A stretch of 64,000 nt of DNA from Sweltsa coloradensis (GCA_024449915.1 JAMZAV010000152.1:682001-746000); one strand, 5' to 3'; counted from the first letter of the stretch, positions 32,549-44,058 are shown. Translations and numbers: made by a program. Notes: generated by a model from the letters alone, not told the origin.

Positions 32549-33490
32549 ACTAAGATAAGCTATAGCAATCAATCACATATAGTGTCCTACTGGCTAAGGT
32601 AGGTAAGATGAGTTGTTGCTGAGTCTATCTTACATCTCGCACTGCCTAGAGACTCAGAGAGTAATGAAATAATAATTGGTATGCGTGGAAAGGGAAAAGT
32701 CGCGTGCGTGCGTTTGACAACGGGAAATTACTCTTCCTCCCAACCTCCTAGAGAAACCAAGGGGCAAACATCACTTGATTGTGTTCAGTCTCTAAAGAAA
32801 TATACTATACTTACTCGATGTAAAGATGATGTCTACAGCGTCATCCTCATGTGGATTCCTTTAGTAAAATATAGGAAATAGCTTTTCATGTCACCTTGAT
32901 TTGTTAACTTCAAAAGGTAATTTGTATTATTAAGACTTTGTCTACTTTGATTATTCCTCGTTATGTTTTTGATAAATATGATTTTGTTTTTCAAGATGAC
33001 GGAAACGGGTTTTTACTTTTTTTGTACAACAAATGTTTTAAATTAATGTTGCTAGGTACTCTAATAACCATGCACGAAAATCAAACTATTAATGACATTT
33101 AATTTTTAATTTTTCAAACTATTTTTGTTTTTTTTTCTACGAATTTTCAAAGTAAAAATTACAACTCTTTTTGTAAATGCTTACATAATTTACACCACAT
33201 TTTTTTTTTAAATCAGTAAGACATGCATCATTTTACGGGGCATGCACAAAAATGTATTTATAGATGTAAAAATGTAGATGCATTTATAAAATAAAAACTC
33301 ACAGTTTCGACCAGAATCTTCTTGAGCTTCTTGAGTTCTTGAGCTAATTTGATTGTGTTTTCTAACATCCTCATTCCTACACAATGCTGCTAATGTCACG
33401 TTGTTTCTCCACCTAATGATTGAATTAGTTCCCGTATATGTTATACCACGATGCTAGGTTATATCGTCACACATAATATAATCCTATATA
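32549..33490. other. No gene seen
   Basis: Unique, A+T-rich. The 66-codon frame at 32681 and the 63-codon minus frame at 33208 show no recognisable motif. Confidence 0.45.
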
Positions 33491-34060
33491 TAAAGTCTAT
33501 CCATCCTTGAGGTACAAAGTGACCATCGGCGGACGAGACCGGGATCGGTCGTCCCGTCTATTGTCTGCATTTTTCCCTTTCCACCTTTTTTGGCGTGACC
33601 GAACGTGGGAGCGAACATGGGTTTGTTTCTACCTGCCTTCGCCCATTTCAAATCTATTGTGATGAAAATAATTTATTCAGCAAAATTTTTTTTTTTAAAT
33701 TTTTTCCCTAGTGTCTACGATCAAAACTGACTGAAATACATAAATATTATTATATTATTATATAATATTATCAAAATATGTTATAGAAGCATTATCCGTA
33801 ACTCAGTCAGTTTTTATCGTAGAATTTCGTCCAAAAAAATGAAATTCAAGACGCACGCTTAATATTTCAACAACGTTATTAGATATTTGCAATTAAACAA
33901 AAAAAATCAATAAATTAATTAATACAGCAGGTATAAAACCCTCAGTTTCTAGGATGGTCTATTTTACGACTACACGCGACAACCCTTAGCAGCTGCCTCA
34001 TACCCATACCCGACGCGTCCGTCGATGGTCACTTTGTACTTCAGGGATAGATAGACTTTA
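33491..34060. mobile_element. Foldback element with about 43-bp inverted ends flanked by TA
   Basis: The left end TAAAGTCTATCCATCCTTGA continues as GTACAAAGTGACCATCGGCG. The right end carries the same in inverse with about four changes, ending at TTTA (34060). A second inner inverted pair (CTACGATCAAAACTGACTGA at about 33716 against its inverse at about 33806) suggests much longer, decayed arms. TA at both borders would suit a Tc1/mariner-type target. No transposase. Confidence 0.7.
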
Positions 34061-34295
34061 GTGGCGTGACAAAAGCCTTACAACTCACACTACTATGTAG
34101 GTGTCATCGTTTGTGTTGTCGTGTTTACCACATTGCACTATACATTATACATTACAAGAAAATAACCGGAAATGTGTTATAATTATATAAGAATCGTAAG
34201 GGGCAAAGACCCCAGTTTCCGGGGGCAAAAGGGTAAATATCACCACTTCCTGATTTTATACTATCAATTACAAATACAAATTATGATGAATGAAT

Positions 34296-34557
34296 TACCG
34301 ACAGTGTTGGGTCGGGCGCTAAGCGCGCGACTCTGATTCGGGAGGTCCCAGGTTCAAACCCCGTCGAGACCGGCAATCCTGACTGACGGTTTTTCCGAGG
34401 TTTTCCTCACTCGTTAATGCAATGCAAGGGATTGAGTCCTTCTAAACAGCCCTCGGACATCCCTTCACAATTGTCCTATCCGCAACATACCTAGTTAGAC
34501 ACCTGAAGAGGGGGCATGCATATTGCATAGCACCCTGGGCAGGCTTCCCACGAAAAA
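34296..34557 (+). mobile_element. SINE A, full length
   Basis: TACCGACAGTGTTGGGTCGG head, CGCGCGACTCTGATTCGGGA, B box GGTTCAAACCCC, body and GGGCAGGCTTCCCACGAAAA end, directly followed by a TTA microsatellite that may have grown from its tail. AATGAAT-like words on both sides hint at a target duplication. Confidence 0.9.
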
Positions 34558-34558
34558 C

Positions 34559-34669
<111 letters not shown>

Positions 34670-35085
34670 ATGAATAATTAAATATCTTTATCATGATTGG
34701 TATTTGGTAACTTTATTTCATATAAAAATGAAAAAAAAAATGAAAAAAAAAAATGTTATGATCGTTAGTTGCTATTACTCATTAGTGTAAGTTTTAACGT
34801 TAATCGTCAAGTTTATTTATTAATTTTAGTAACTGTGGTGTCGCATTCACTTGCCAGCATACCCTGGTCATGTGGATGTTGACCAGTGCTACCAACCCGG
34901 CACCTCCACCAAAGATTCAATGAATTTATATTCTTGTGCATACTTGTCGAATAATGTTGATTTATTAAGTAGCTTCGCCATGAAAAAATATTGTCATGTG
35001 ATGTTAATCAAGTTTTTATATTTTATTTATAATTAAATGCACATTTAAAATACAAACCGCACCGATTATTATATTTGAATATCCT
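34670..35085. other. No gene seen
   Basis: A+T-rich. A short segment at 34850-34915 (CCAGCATACCCTGG, CCCGGCACCTCCACC) resembles a G+C-richer stretch near 45075. Function unknown. Confidence 0.4.
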
Positions 35086-35280
35086 TTCTTGCATTGTATT
35101 GTTCCAACAAAACCACATAACTGTCTGCAATCAGTTTTTAGATATTTTGCAGCGTTCTCTAGATACCATTAAAAAAACTGTTTTTAGCGTGGTTTTAATA
35201 TTGCTGATAGTCTTTAACCTTAATATAGAGGCTTTTAATGTTGATTCCATGTTTTTTTTTCGAATAATACAATATTTTTA
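35086..35280 (+). mobile_element. Family K foldback, single arm
   Basis: AACAAAACCACATAACTGTC, TATTTTGCAGCGTTCTC and GCGTGGTTTTAATATTG match the right arm of the element at 16981. The left arm is absent. Confidence 0.65.
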
Positions 35281-36212
35281 GTATTTTAAAAAAAAATTGG
35301 GCCTTTCTTATTTATGACCTAATTTCATACCTTTAACATATGTTATCAAATAGTTTTGCGTTTATGATCTGGCAATATACTATACTAAACTTGAGAGTTT
35401 CCTCGATGTCTTTCTCCGTACATTCCAGTCCTACCACAACGTCCAGACCTCGGCCTAGCAGTTCCTACCCTCTTTGAATGCTGAATACCTAGCCGAACAC
35501 CGAATGAATCATTCATGTTCCCCCCGGAAACCTCCCCTCGAATCCATGAATAATTAACATGAGGATATTGTTTTAATTAGGTCATAAAAGTCCGTTGAAT
35601 CATTTATTACACAATGTGCGGTAGGACATGGCAATGGCATGAGAGCAGGCGATAGCATTGAGCGAGCAGATATCATTGCTTGGCTCCAGGAAATCTATCT
35701 AGCTGTTACAAAACGCATAGTCTGTTTATATTATAAGAATCTTTCATTTTATGGTTCTTTTTTGGATTGTAAAATATTAAATTACCTATAAGAATCTTTA
35801 ATTTTGTGGTTCTATTTTAGGGTTGTAAAATATTTAATTACCCAAGCTATTTTTTTCTATTAAATTTGCCATCTTGAGTAGCTTAGGGACCGGTAATCGG
35901 AAGAACTGTCTTCGAAAACCCAGCAGAGATGGAGTTTTTAATATCAATTGATTTTTTAATATGATCTAAAATTAAATATCAATTGAAGGATTAACTTTAA
36001 AGTACAATGCTTTAAAAACGCATTACTTATCGTTGGTATGTTATCTGTATTGGATTTTCTTTCTGTGTAGGCTAATCATTAATTAACTTTAAACATATTC
36101 ATTTCGTTTTTATTTATTGAACAAATACATTAATATTCAGTTGCAACTCCACATCGACACGACGAAATAACCCAGTGAGCAACCAGAACAATTCTACGGG
36201 TCGTGAAAGCCT
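35281..36212. other. No gene; 63-bp tandem duplication and SINE H fragment
   Basis: ATAAGAATCTTTCATTTTAT (from about 35728) is repeated about 63 bp on, with GGTTCT and TTGTAAAATATT following in both. At 35876-35945 a decayed SINE H B-box side (GACCGGTAATCGG, CAGCAGAGATGGAGTTTTTA) is visible. The rest is unique. Confidence 0.5.
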
Positions 36213-36367
36213 ACAACATATTAACATTAATTCATATTTTAAGTCGACTCACTCAGTCACATAACTGATTTTCAATGGGGGCTCGAGTTTAATTTGCAGT
36301 GGACAAAGCCAACACTGTAGCAAAGACACCACCGACGAGCGAATAATGGCCAACCAGACCGTATTTA
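36213..36367 (-). mobile_element. SINE C 3' fragment, diverged
   Basis: CTCAGTCACATAACTGATTT, TTCAATGGGGGC and CAAAGCCAACACTGTAGC in reverse orientation. It abuts the family J copy directly, so either one inserted into the other or the two moved as a unit. Confidence 0.65.
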
Positions 36368-36662
36368 ACTTATACCGCTGGTTAGAGCAGATGGAGGGAT
36401 CGAGAGCTAGTGTAACGGCTTCGATCTCCTCGACGTCTGCTCGGAAGTCCGGGTTAGTGGAGGAACCTATATGACTGTCAAGGTTACACCGTCCTTTCGG
36501 ATGGGACGTTAAGCCGTTGGTGCCCTTGGTACTTTTCTAAAGGAGTATAGGCTACATGCCGGTACCGAGTTTCCCCTCCTCCATTCTGTTCATACTTCAT
36601 CCTCATCTATCACCACTCATCGTCTCGAACAGCCAAAGTGCATTAATATGAGACGTTCAGCA
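36368..36662 (-). mobile_element. Family J retroposon segment, reverse
   Basis: Reverse of the 23431 copy over its whole length: ACTTATACCGCTGGTTAGAG, GTCCTTTCGGATGGGACG, CATGCCGGTACCGAG, CACCACTCATCGTCTCGAAC, ending near ATTAATATGAGACGTTC. The two copies share nearly the same end points. Confidence 0.7.
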
Positions 36663-37199
36663 ATATCCAATCATAAAATAGGAAAAAGCGAAGAAATCGT
36701 TTGACACAATCCAATCAAGGACTCTTATCTACTGGACCGACGAGCCAGATTGTTTGTAAATGTTCGAGAGAGGAATTTTCACTTAAAGTTCCGTAAAAAC
36801 AGAACGAATCATCTTGTTTACCTTTAATTCTCTTCAAAAGTAGACATAAAAGTTAATTAAAAACAACATTATCATATTATGAATATTTTATCGTAAGGAA
36901 GATAGAGAATATCTGAAAGGCTTTTGGTTTATTAATATTCTATAAATATTGACTTTTCCGTCGTTACAGCGAGGGTTTAGTAAAAGCTGTAGATAGCAGC
37001 TAAAAATACAACAATAAGTTAATAAAAAGATAAGGGTTACCTCAAAACATTGTTAATGAAAAGTTCTTATCTGTTGGGTGAGTGGCTTAATGTAGGCTTC
37101 TGTCAGATCACACGACTAGCTTCATAAATAGCTAGAAAAAGTAAAATAACGATGGTGTATAATTTATCAGTTACTTACTAAACAGTGAACTTGACTAAT
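36663..37199. other. No gene seen
   Basis: Unique A+T-rich sequence without recognised motifs. Confidence 0.45.
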
Positions 37200-37480
37200 T
37201 AATAACTCGATTTTGGTGGAGGTGCCGAGTTTCGAGGGTATAAATCTAAAAATGCGTTTTTGATTGCTTTTAAATGTGGAAGGGGAAATGTGGGGTATTT
37301 ATATTTGTTAAGTTTTGGTAACGTTTTTTTCATCCCTTAATCTTCAGAATCACCAAAAACATTCTGTATCATCCTTGTTGAAAGTTGTAATGACAACATA
37401 AAAAACGCAATTCAATCGTAGGCCGTGTTCGGATTTTATCTTTAGAAGTGACACACGGAACTTCGTTCCTTCTCTGTCTA
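37200..37480 (+). mobile_element. Family G copy
   Basis: TGGTGGAGGTGCCGAGTTTC starts it. After about 120 bp of its own sequence come TCACCAAAAACATTCTGTAT, CATCCTTGTTG and GAAGTGACACACGGAACTTC. One of the longer family G copies in the window. Confidence 0.5.
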
Positions 37481-38014
37481 ACTGTTACTCCCAACTGTTC
37501 AACAATGCACACCACATTCTTAAAAGAGTGTAAATTTGAAAGGAAAAAAACAGTTTGGCAAAATACTCTATTTTTTTTTGGTGATAATTGTTGGTAACTA
37601 TGAGAGTTGCCATCACTTATAGATTGTTCGATTATTAATCGATTGTCTACTCCCTTTTAAAGTTTAAAAAACGTGTTTTCAGATCGTAATTTTCGTAGTA
37701 CCTGGTAGTTCATAACAATCTGTGTTGAAAACAACACAAAATTTGTTTCCCCAATGAAGATTTGTCGTTGATAAAATTACCACCTAGCTACAATTCATTT
37801 AGGACAATCTGTTGACTTATCAGGAAAATATTATGTAAGCGTTGTCATTTACTAAAGATAACGAACAATATTCTGAACCATGGCATCCGTCGATTGACCT
37901 GGAAGTCTGTGAAAACATGGCTGCCACCGTTTGAATTAATTTGTGCGGAAAACTGAGCATGATTGTCGGTTCCGTTCCTGTTGATAAGCAGAACAAATCG
38001 TTTGGGATTGGAAC
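37481..38014. other. No gene seen
   Basis: Unique sequence. The overlapping minus frames at 37820-38102 run into the hAT-like end and have no motif. Confidence 0.45.
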
Positions 38015-38347
38015 CAGTGGCGTAACTGCGGAGGGGGGGGGCGAGCGGGGCAAAACTGGTGTCAAGATTATGTAAACTGAAAATAAAACCCACTTTTTTC
38101 ACAATTTTATCAATTATCGACGAAACCTCGCTAAAATGCTAGTAAAATACCAACATTGCAATGTTAAAAATCGAATAATTTCTGAGGCAATGTGCACTAA
38201 CTGGAGAGCATTCCCCCTAAACCTCCCATTGTACAAGGATAGTTGACAAACTTTTCCGGAAACAATAATTGTTTCTTGGTCAGTTCTAAAAAAAAGTTCG
38301 CCCCTTCCCCCCCAAAAAAAAAAAATCAAGGGCTAGTTACGCCACTG
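38015..38347. mobile_element. hAT-like MITE, 333 bp
   Basis: CAGTGGCGTAACTGCGG at the left and CTAGTTACGCCACTG at the right are inverted ends. Flanks ATTGGAAC and TTTGGGAC match at 6 of 8 positions, consistent with an old 8-bp duplication. Inner segments (AATTATCGAC, CTAGTAAAAT, GCCCCTTCCCCCCC) parallel the element at 28415, so it is a sister subfamily. Confidence 0.75.
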
Positions 38348-38478
38348 TTTGGGACTATCCTGGAAAGTGTTTACATAAAGAAACTTTAATATTATTTACA
38401 AATATTTACAAATGAGGAGAAGAAGAAGAATAAAGAAAGAAGGTGCTAATATTGATCCTTCCCATGTAGAAATATTTG
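38348..38478. other. Short unique spacer
   Basis: Contains AGAAGAAGAAG at about 38418. Nothing else recognised. Confidence 0.4.
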
Positions 38479-38855
38479 TTTGCCAAATGGTTGCCAAGAG
38501 GTAACCAACAGTTCACCAAGGCTTGTTTTTGATCGCCAAGTGGTTGCCAAGTGGTCGCCAAAGTTCACCACCGAAATTTCAACTGAATATATGATAGCCA
38601 AGCGTTCACCAAGAGGCAGCCAATGATTCGCCAACTTCTGCTCTCAGCTGGGCAAGGTAGCCAAATGGTTGCCAACAGTTCGCATTTAGTTACTAAGTGA
38701 TGATCACTTTTGGCGACCTGTTGGTGAACTGTTGGTGAACTGTTGGTGATTTAACAAATAATACGCCAAACGTCCGCCAAAAGGTTGCCATGTGTTCACC
38801 AACTGATGGAAGTCACCAAGAGTACGCCAAGAGGTTGCCAACTGGTCGCCAATAG
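38479..38855 (-). repeat. 11-bp repeat block, left, mainly GCCAA orientation
   Basis: Dense degenerate undecamers: GTTGCCAAGAG, GTAACCAACAG, TTCACCAAGGC, then ATCGCCAAGTG, GTTGCCAAGTG, GTCGCCAAAGT, and more to about 38852. At 38707-38751 the orientation flips (three GTTGGTGAACT-type units) and then returns. The 11-bp spacing, near one DNA helical turn, is held in runs of 3-4 units. The short open frames here (WLPLGE, SLGELL repeats) follow from the repeat. Confidence 0.85.
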
Positions 38856-39595
38856 ATTACAAAAGATTGTCACGTGGATACCTCGTGGCATACTGATGGC
38901 GCCGTATAAACTGCATTCTTTCAGGTTATTGCCTTGTCCTTCAACGGGCTTGGGGTGGTTCTAGGATGCGCAGAGGTTGCTTGCCATTTGAAACAAGCGT
39001 GCGGTCGAGAGAAGACGTGAACGTTAGCATCGCAGTGCTCGACAGTGTATTTTACGTTTGTATGGGCGTTTTATTAGTGTTGAGAACGCGAGGAGGATAG
39101 TTGCTGGTGTACAATACAAATTGCATGTCGCCAAGAGAAAAGTGTGTGTAACTTAATATAATATTTATATAGAAAAGTTATTTTCGTGTGTAAATAGAAA
39201 CATAATGCAACATCAAACATGGCAGTTTCCAGTGACGTCCTACTTAGAGCTACATGAAATCTTAGTAAATATGTTATCAACATTTAGGTGAAGACAAAAA
39301 TCATGGCTTGTCCGTTACGAAACATCAATATAATGAATGTATTGCATTTAGAACAGAGTTCTTATAATTCAATACATAATTATTAATGCTGCTATATGCC
39401 CTATACGTTCCTGCTGTGAATATCTTCATCCTGAACTTCATTGCACTTAGAAATTCAATTGAGGTGATTTTGATGGTATATATAATAAATTCGAAAGCGT
39501 GGTCTTCAATCTGTTTCCTTACATTCTTCTACATTTTTATATAACATCCTACCCATGCATACTAAATACATATTATGACCGGAGGCTATAATTTG
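38856..39595. other. Unique spacer between two opposed 11-bp repeat blocks
   Basis: About 740 bp. The first 180 bp (to about 39060) are G+C-richer with CpGs (GCGTGCGGTCGAGAGAAGAC), unlike the A+T-rich remainder. No frame over 70 codons and no match to other families here. If the blocks are arms of one element, this would be its interior. Confidence 0.5.
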
Positions 39596-39880
39596 GTGAA
39601 CTCTTGGCGACCATTTGGCGACCTCTTGGCAACCTTTTGGCGTCTTTTTGGCGAACTCATGGCAACCTAGTCGCTTTTTTTAGAAGTCGCCAACAGTTCG
39701 CCAAGAGGTCGTATTTTGACACAAAACGACCTGTTGGCGCACTTTTGGCTTCTTTTGGCGACTACATTGGTGAACTCGTTGGTGACCTGTTGGTTACTTT
39801 GTGGCGACCTATTGGCTAACTGCGTGGTGACTACTTGGTTAGCTTTTGGCTACCTGTTGGCGACCTTCTGATTTCTATTA
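39596..39880 (+). repeat. 11-bp repeat block, right, TTGGCGACC orientation
   Basis: Starting at 39603, six consecutive 11-mers fit exactly: CTTGGCGACCA, TTTGGCGACCT, CTTGGCAACCT, TTTGGCGTCTT, TTTGGCGAACT, CATGGCAACCT. A short inverted pair (CGCCAACAGTTCGCCAAGAG) follows, then further degenerate units (GTTGGTGACCT, GTGGCGACCTA) to about 39868. The orientation is opposite to the left block 0.7 kb away, as in a foldback. The 71-codon frame (WRPLGNLLASFW) is a by-product. Confidence 0.88.
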
Positions 39881-40003
39881 GGGTTGGGGTAATCCGCAAG
39901 GTAATTGACTGACTTTGAACTGTAATTTGCAAGGTTGAAAACATGTTCCTATTTAACAAGGCAATTTCCTTATCGACTCTGGAAAAAGTATCTGATTAAA
40001 TTG

Positions 40004-40092
40004 ACGGTGGCTCTCACGATTGGAACGCTGGTCGAAAGCATGACAATAGAGGAACGCTGGTTCGAATCGCGCATAAAACATGTTTTTTTGTT
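40004..40092 (+). mobile_element. SINE I (tRNA-like) short copy
   Basis: GGTGGCTCTCACGATTGGAA with GCTGGTCGAAAGC (head), GCTGGTTCGAATCGCGCA (B box), then TAAAACATGTTTTTTTG. It is intact across the point where the copy at 6253 is split, so it defines the unsplit order. Confidence 0.6.
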
Positions 40093-41864
40093 GTCCTTCT
40101 CCATCAGCTATCTCATTTGGTTAAATAACAATATTGCAAAAATAAGCATTGAGCAACAAAAAATAATCATAAATTGTTAACAGATCAGTACCTAAATCTT
40201 GGTTACTATACTTTATGATAACTCAACAACAAACTATTATAAAATCCAGAGAGCATTGAATATAGGAAGGACACAAATTATTATCATAGCTTAGTTTAAA
40301 AGTATAAAGTAACTTAAGGGTAAGAAAAATGTGTAACTATTATTTATTTATAAAGAGATATGATTAAACAGCAAATTATGTAGAGATAAATACACAATAA
40401 GACAGAAAGTAAATTAACACTATTTCATATTCTTCTTCTACGAATTAGAAAGTCTACATTTTCTCTTAATGGTATGAGCAGTATCATTGAAGATATCTAC
40501 ATTTGAAATTGTGGATTGTTTATTTAATGAATATTTTTATTTATCGATCACTAACAACCGGTATTAACAGGTATTATTAACAGGTATATAAACAAGTGTT
40601 AGGTAACCAAAACTACACAATTAAGAATTCAATTTAAAAACCACACAAATACCTTATCTATATAAACATTAAATACATGAACAAGTACTATAAAATTGAA
40701 TTTTACAACAAATACATCAAGAAAAACTTGAATAACAAAACTATAAATATATAAAGCGGCTGAAAGCCCAAGATGATTGAAGAAAAAACGGAGGTTTTAA
40801 AATACGAAACTGGTGAAAAGGTGACAAGAGTGATAAATTAGTCATGTTGGTAAACTGGCAAAAACTGAAATATTCATTTATCCTTCGAGGAATTGGCCTC
40901 TGCAACAGCAGATCAAATAGATCAAATACATCAAATAGATCAAATTTGAACAAAATTACCCCACACTAACTGAAAAGGGGAGGTCTCTTCCACCTGGACG
41001 CCACCTGGTCGTCTCTGGGGGGGGGGCTCAAGAAAGAGGGGGGGGGGGAAACTTCCATCTTCTCCAAGTTACCTCTACAATCCCGGTATTTAGTAAACAC
41101 ATGCTGCCAGATCACGTTAGACCGATGGTGTTTGGCAAGACCCTCATCGACATTCTTGCATTGTCTTGCTGTAAAACGTTTTCTTGTTCAATTAAAGAGA
41201 GGCTAAGTGTTGATGTCTTGGAGATTTATTCTCTGATATTCGGGCCAGTTTATAAATATCTCCGCCTGGTTTATAGCTGCAGATCTGAGAGGTTACCTGG
41301 CCGGCGATGTTAGCTCACCTCTGTTTAGGAAGGCTGGGGGTCTGGTTCTATTATGAATTTGAAGCAAATACTTTTCTTAAATGTTAGTTTTATTATATTT
41401 AATTAATTTGTAATGTTTTAAATTATTTTTCATATTTCAATGATGAAACAATTTTAGAGTAAGTCAGTTTTAAAATCATGATTTTTAGGACTATATCCTA
41501 CACTACTCAAAATAAAACAAAGATCACGATTATTTCAAAGGTTTATCAACCTCCTTCATCAGGTTTTAAATGTTAGTTGAAAAAACATGACAACAGAATG
41601 GTCTTCAAAACAAACAAACTGCCATCTAAGAAAAACAAAATGCACCAAAGAAACATACTAAAATGTAGTTGTATGTTATTTATATGTATATTTATGTTTA
41701 TATCTTTGTTTTATTTTGAGAAGTATTATAGTCCTAAAAATCACGATCTTATTATTCTTCATCTTAAGGAAGTTTGTGGATTGGGTTTACTTATTATACT
41801 TAACTTTTTTCGTTTTTTTTTTTTTATTTTTCTTCATTTGTTATTCTAATACGATTAATTTTAT
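40093..41864. other. No gene; 9-bp repeat and G run
   Basis: Mostly A+T-rich unique DNA. GATCAAATA-type 9-mers repeat four times at 40913-40947. G runs lie at 41018-41026 and 41038-41048. The 70-codon frame at 41101-41313 is G+C-balanced but has no recognisable domain and no splice pair. Confidence 0.45.
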
Positions 41865-42055
41865 TGCCCTACTTTGTAAAAACGTTTTTATAACTGTTAA
41901 GGATAAAAGTTAAATAAATAAATTCACACACATAGGGATTCATATTCTTACTGAAAGAAGCATGTCGTGATTGGTTTTGAGCGTGAGAAGTGACATACGC
42001 ACAATCGAACAGCTAAGTAATGCATAGAGGGAAGGTTCACTCCCTAATATAATCG
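41865..42055 (+). mobile_element. E tail followed by a family G fragment
   Basis: ACTTTGTAAAAACGTTTTTA and AAAGTTAAATAAATAAAT (41868-41922) form an E tail. It is followed directly by GCATGTCGTGATTGG, GAGAAGTGACATACGCACAA and GTAATGCATAGAGG, the second half of family G. Confidence 0.45.
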
Positions 42056-42277
42056 GTGTATCTATTTTTGTGCAAAACTTTGGAAATAAATTAACTTAAA
42101 TTATTAACAATAATTTTTAGTTTTGTTTCGTTCAAACTCATTTTTTCAAGAAAAGAAAAGTGAATATAGTAAATGACATTAATCATTCGAGTAAGGAGAT
42201 GTACAAATTGCTAAATGGGACATTATATAATTATATAATATACACACACTTTGATACGTTATGTTAAGATCTTTTAG

Positions 42278-42442
42278 TTGTCTTTCTTTGCATCACCTTT
42301 TAGAACTGAGCAGGATAGATGATTAATAAATTAAATACTATAGGTAAACAAATAAATATTATTATGTCTCCTCACTTACACACATTGTGATTGACTGTAA
42401 ATGTGACTGAGTGGGCAGACTAAATATTAATTTATTTTTCAT
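42278..42442 (+). mobile_element. E-tail fragment and SINE C tail fragment
   Basis: TTAGTTGTCTTTCTTTGCAT with CAGGATAGATGATTAATAAA (to 42345) is a decayed E tail. GTGACTGAGTGGGCAGACTA with TTAATTTATTTTT (42398-42440) is a SINE C terminus. Confidence 0.5.
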
Positions 42443-43288
42443 ATTTTATTTAAAATCACGAAACAAGAACGAAGAATATTTACATTGTATACTATTACAT
42501 GTCCTCAGTCACCTTTAATTTTGTTTGAACATTGATAGGTGAGAGTAAATAAGGCAAATAACGCTGCCCTCACAAGAATCGAACCCAGAATGTTGTATTG
42601 TATTGTATTTTCTTCTTTATTGCTTACTTTATTTAGCTATATGGCTACGATACAATTCAATTAATATATTTATAATTTTCTCTATTAACATAGACACACG
42701 TGTACAATTACGCAATTATTAATTTATTTATTATTAACTATTTTACGTTTAGATTCAGAAACAGCTCAATAATATCCAGGCGAATGTGCAGCCTACAATG
42801 TGATTTCCCACGTTAAAAAAAAATTGAAAGAAAACAGAAAACTCATATTTACATTGGCTGTAACTGTAAGGCATGAAATCCCTCTCTGTGATTGGTCTAG
42901 TTTGTTCCGCCCTATTCAATATTGGGACTTTGCCGAGTCTTACCTATCAGAACTCCATCGATCATGTTCTTGAGGTAGGGGGGGGGGGGGGGGGTGCGTG
43001 AACTCTCCCAGCAAAGTGTTAGCAATGCATATAAATCGCCGAATCTACATGTTCCTGACCTCTTCGTAATAAAGTGGTTGGTAGCAAGGGCGGAAGCGTG
43101 GTGCTTAGTTAAACAATGAGCCAAAGGCGTTGTGGACGACATTTCCAACATGCTCGAAATAATTGCTGTTCTGTATGGTGATGAAGGTAAAGAAAGTGAT
43201 TTTGAGATTGGATGATTAATTCATATTTTAAATCATTGTTTGTGTTGGATCTGTAGTATTGCGTGACGTCACTATCTGCAAGACAATA
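42443..43288. other. No gene; long G run and a lone B-box-like fragment
   Basis: AAGAATCGAACCCAG near 42577 looks like an isolated reverse B box. A run of about 20 G lies near 42977-42994. Repeated ATTTATTTA words occur around 42620-42730. No frame is convincing. Confidence 0.45.
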
Positions 43289-43390
43289 GGGTGACCAGAC
43301 CTTCCGGTTTTTCCAGGACAGTCCTGGTTTGTCACGGTGTCCCGAAAGACACAACCCGGTTTTCCTATCTTGGACGTTTTTAGTAATTTA
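43289..43390 (+). mobile_element. Transposon terminus of the GGGTGACCAGA type
   Basis: GGGTGACCAGACCTTCCGGT, then CCAGGACAGTCCTGG (a short palindrome), CCCGAAAGACACAACCCGGT. A GGGTGACCAGA start followed by GGACA-type palindromes is a recurrent DNA-transposon terminus in animal genomes from memory. The opposite end is not visible here. Confidence 0.4.
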
Positions 43391-43540
43391 ATCCTACTCA
43401 TTTTCATTTATTTACCTCCACATACCATCTCCATTTATGTCATAGTTGTATTTTTGTATTGTATTTTATTCCTTAGTAATATATTGTATTTGTATGGATG
43501 TATATAAGAGTGATTTTATTCATATATTTTACACTTGGAC

Positions 43541-44058
43541 ACCGAAAGTGTTGGCTCGTGCGTTAAGCGCCGACTTTGATTCGGGAGGTCCCTGATTCGA
43601 ATCCCGTCGAGACCGGAAGTCCTGAATGCAGGTTTTTTCTAAGTTTTCCTCTGTTCTTGTTAATGAGAATTCAAGTGGTTCAGTACTCTTAAAAATCCTC
43701 GGACATCCCTAGACTAGATGAGCTAACACCAGAGGCAAAGAGTGGCCATACAGTACTTCCGGCCGCCATGTTTTTGCTAAACATTTTTTTTGTTTCGTCA
43801 ACTGTCGTAAAGTAAACAAATGTGGCTTGAAACAGACTTGAAAAACAAATGTGGCCTACAACAGCCCAACTTTTGTACTTCTGTTTCAAGCCAAATTTGT
43901 TTACCTTTACGGCAGTTAACAAAACTACAAATTGTTTGGCAAGAACATGGCGGCCGGAATCACTGTATGGCCACTCTCTGGTGTTAGCTTACCTAGGCTC
44001 TGTAGTTAAAACCTGAAGAGGGGCATGCATTGCACCCTGGGCAGGCTTCCCATAAAAA
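43541..44058 (+). mobile_element. SINE A interrupted by a foldback MITE
   Basis: Head and B box (ATTCGAATCCCGTCGAGACC) at 43541-43713 up to CCTCGGACATCCCT. The 3' end (CCTGAAGAGGGGCATGCATT, GGGCAGGCTTCCCATAAAAA) is at about 44000-44058. The gap, where other copies have about 25 bp, is filled by the inverted-repeat element at 43714-43996. Confidence 0.88.
43714..43996. mobile_element. Foldback MITE with about 125-bp arms inside SINE A
   Basis: The left end CTAGATGAGCTAACACCAGA and the right end (reverse) CTAGGTAAGCTAACACCAGA match. Pairing continues through GAGTGGCCATACAGT, TTCCGGCCGCCATG, AAGTAAACAAATGTGGCTTG and AAACAGA with scattered changes. The loop is short. No coding. The ends read CTAG, but no target duplication can be separated from the SINE sequence. 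Confidence 0.85.

Noticed and set aside
38446..39819. WRPLG/LLASFW-type repeat peptide as a protein
   Set aside because: Periodicity comes from the 11-bp DNA repeat, open on both strands; no start context or transcript evidence.
41101..41313. 70-codon frame with balanced composition as an exon
   Set aside because: No acceptor/donor pair with a matching frame and no recognisable domain; kept only as a note in the region entry.
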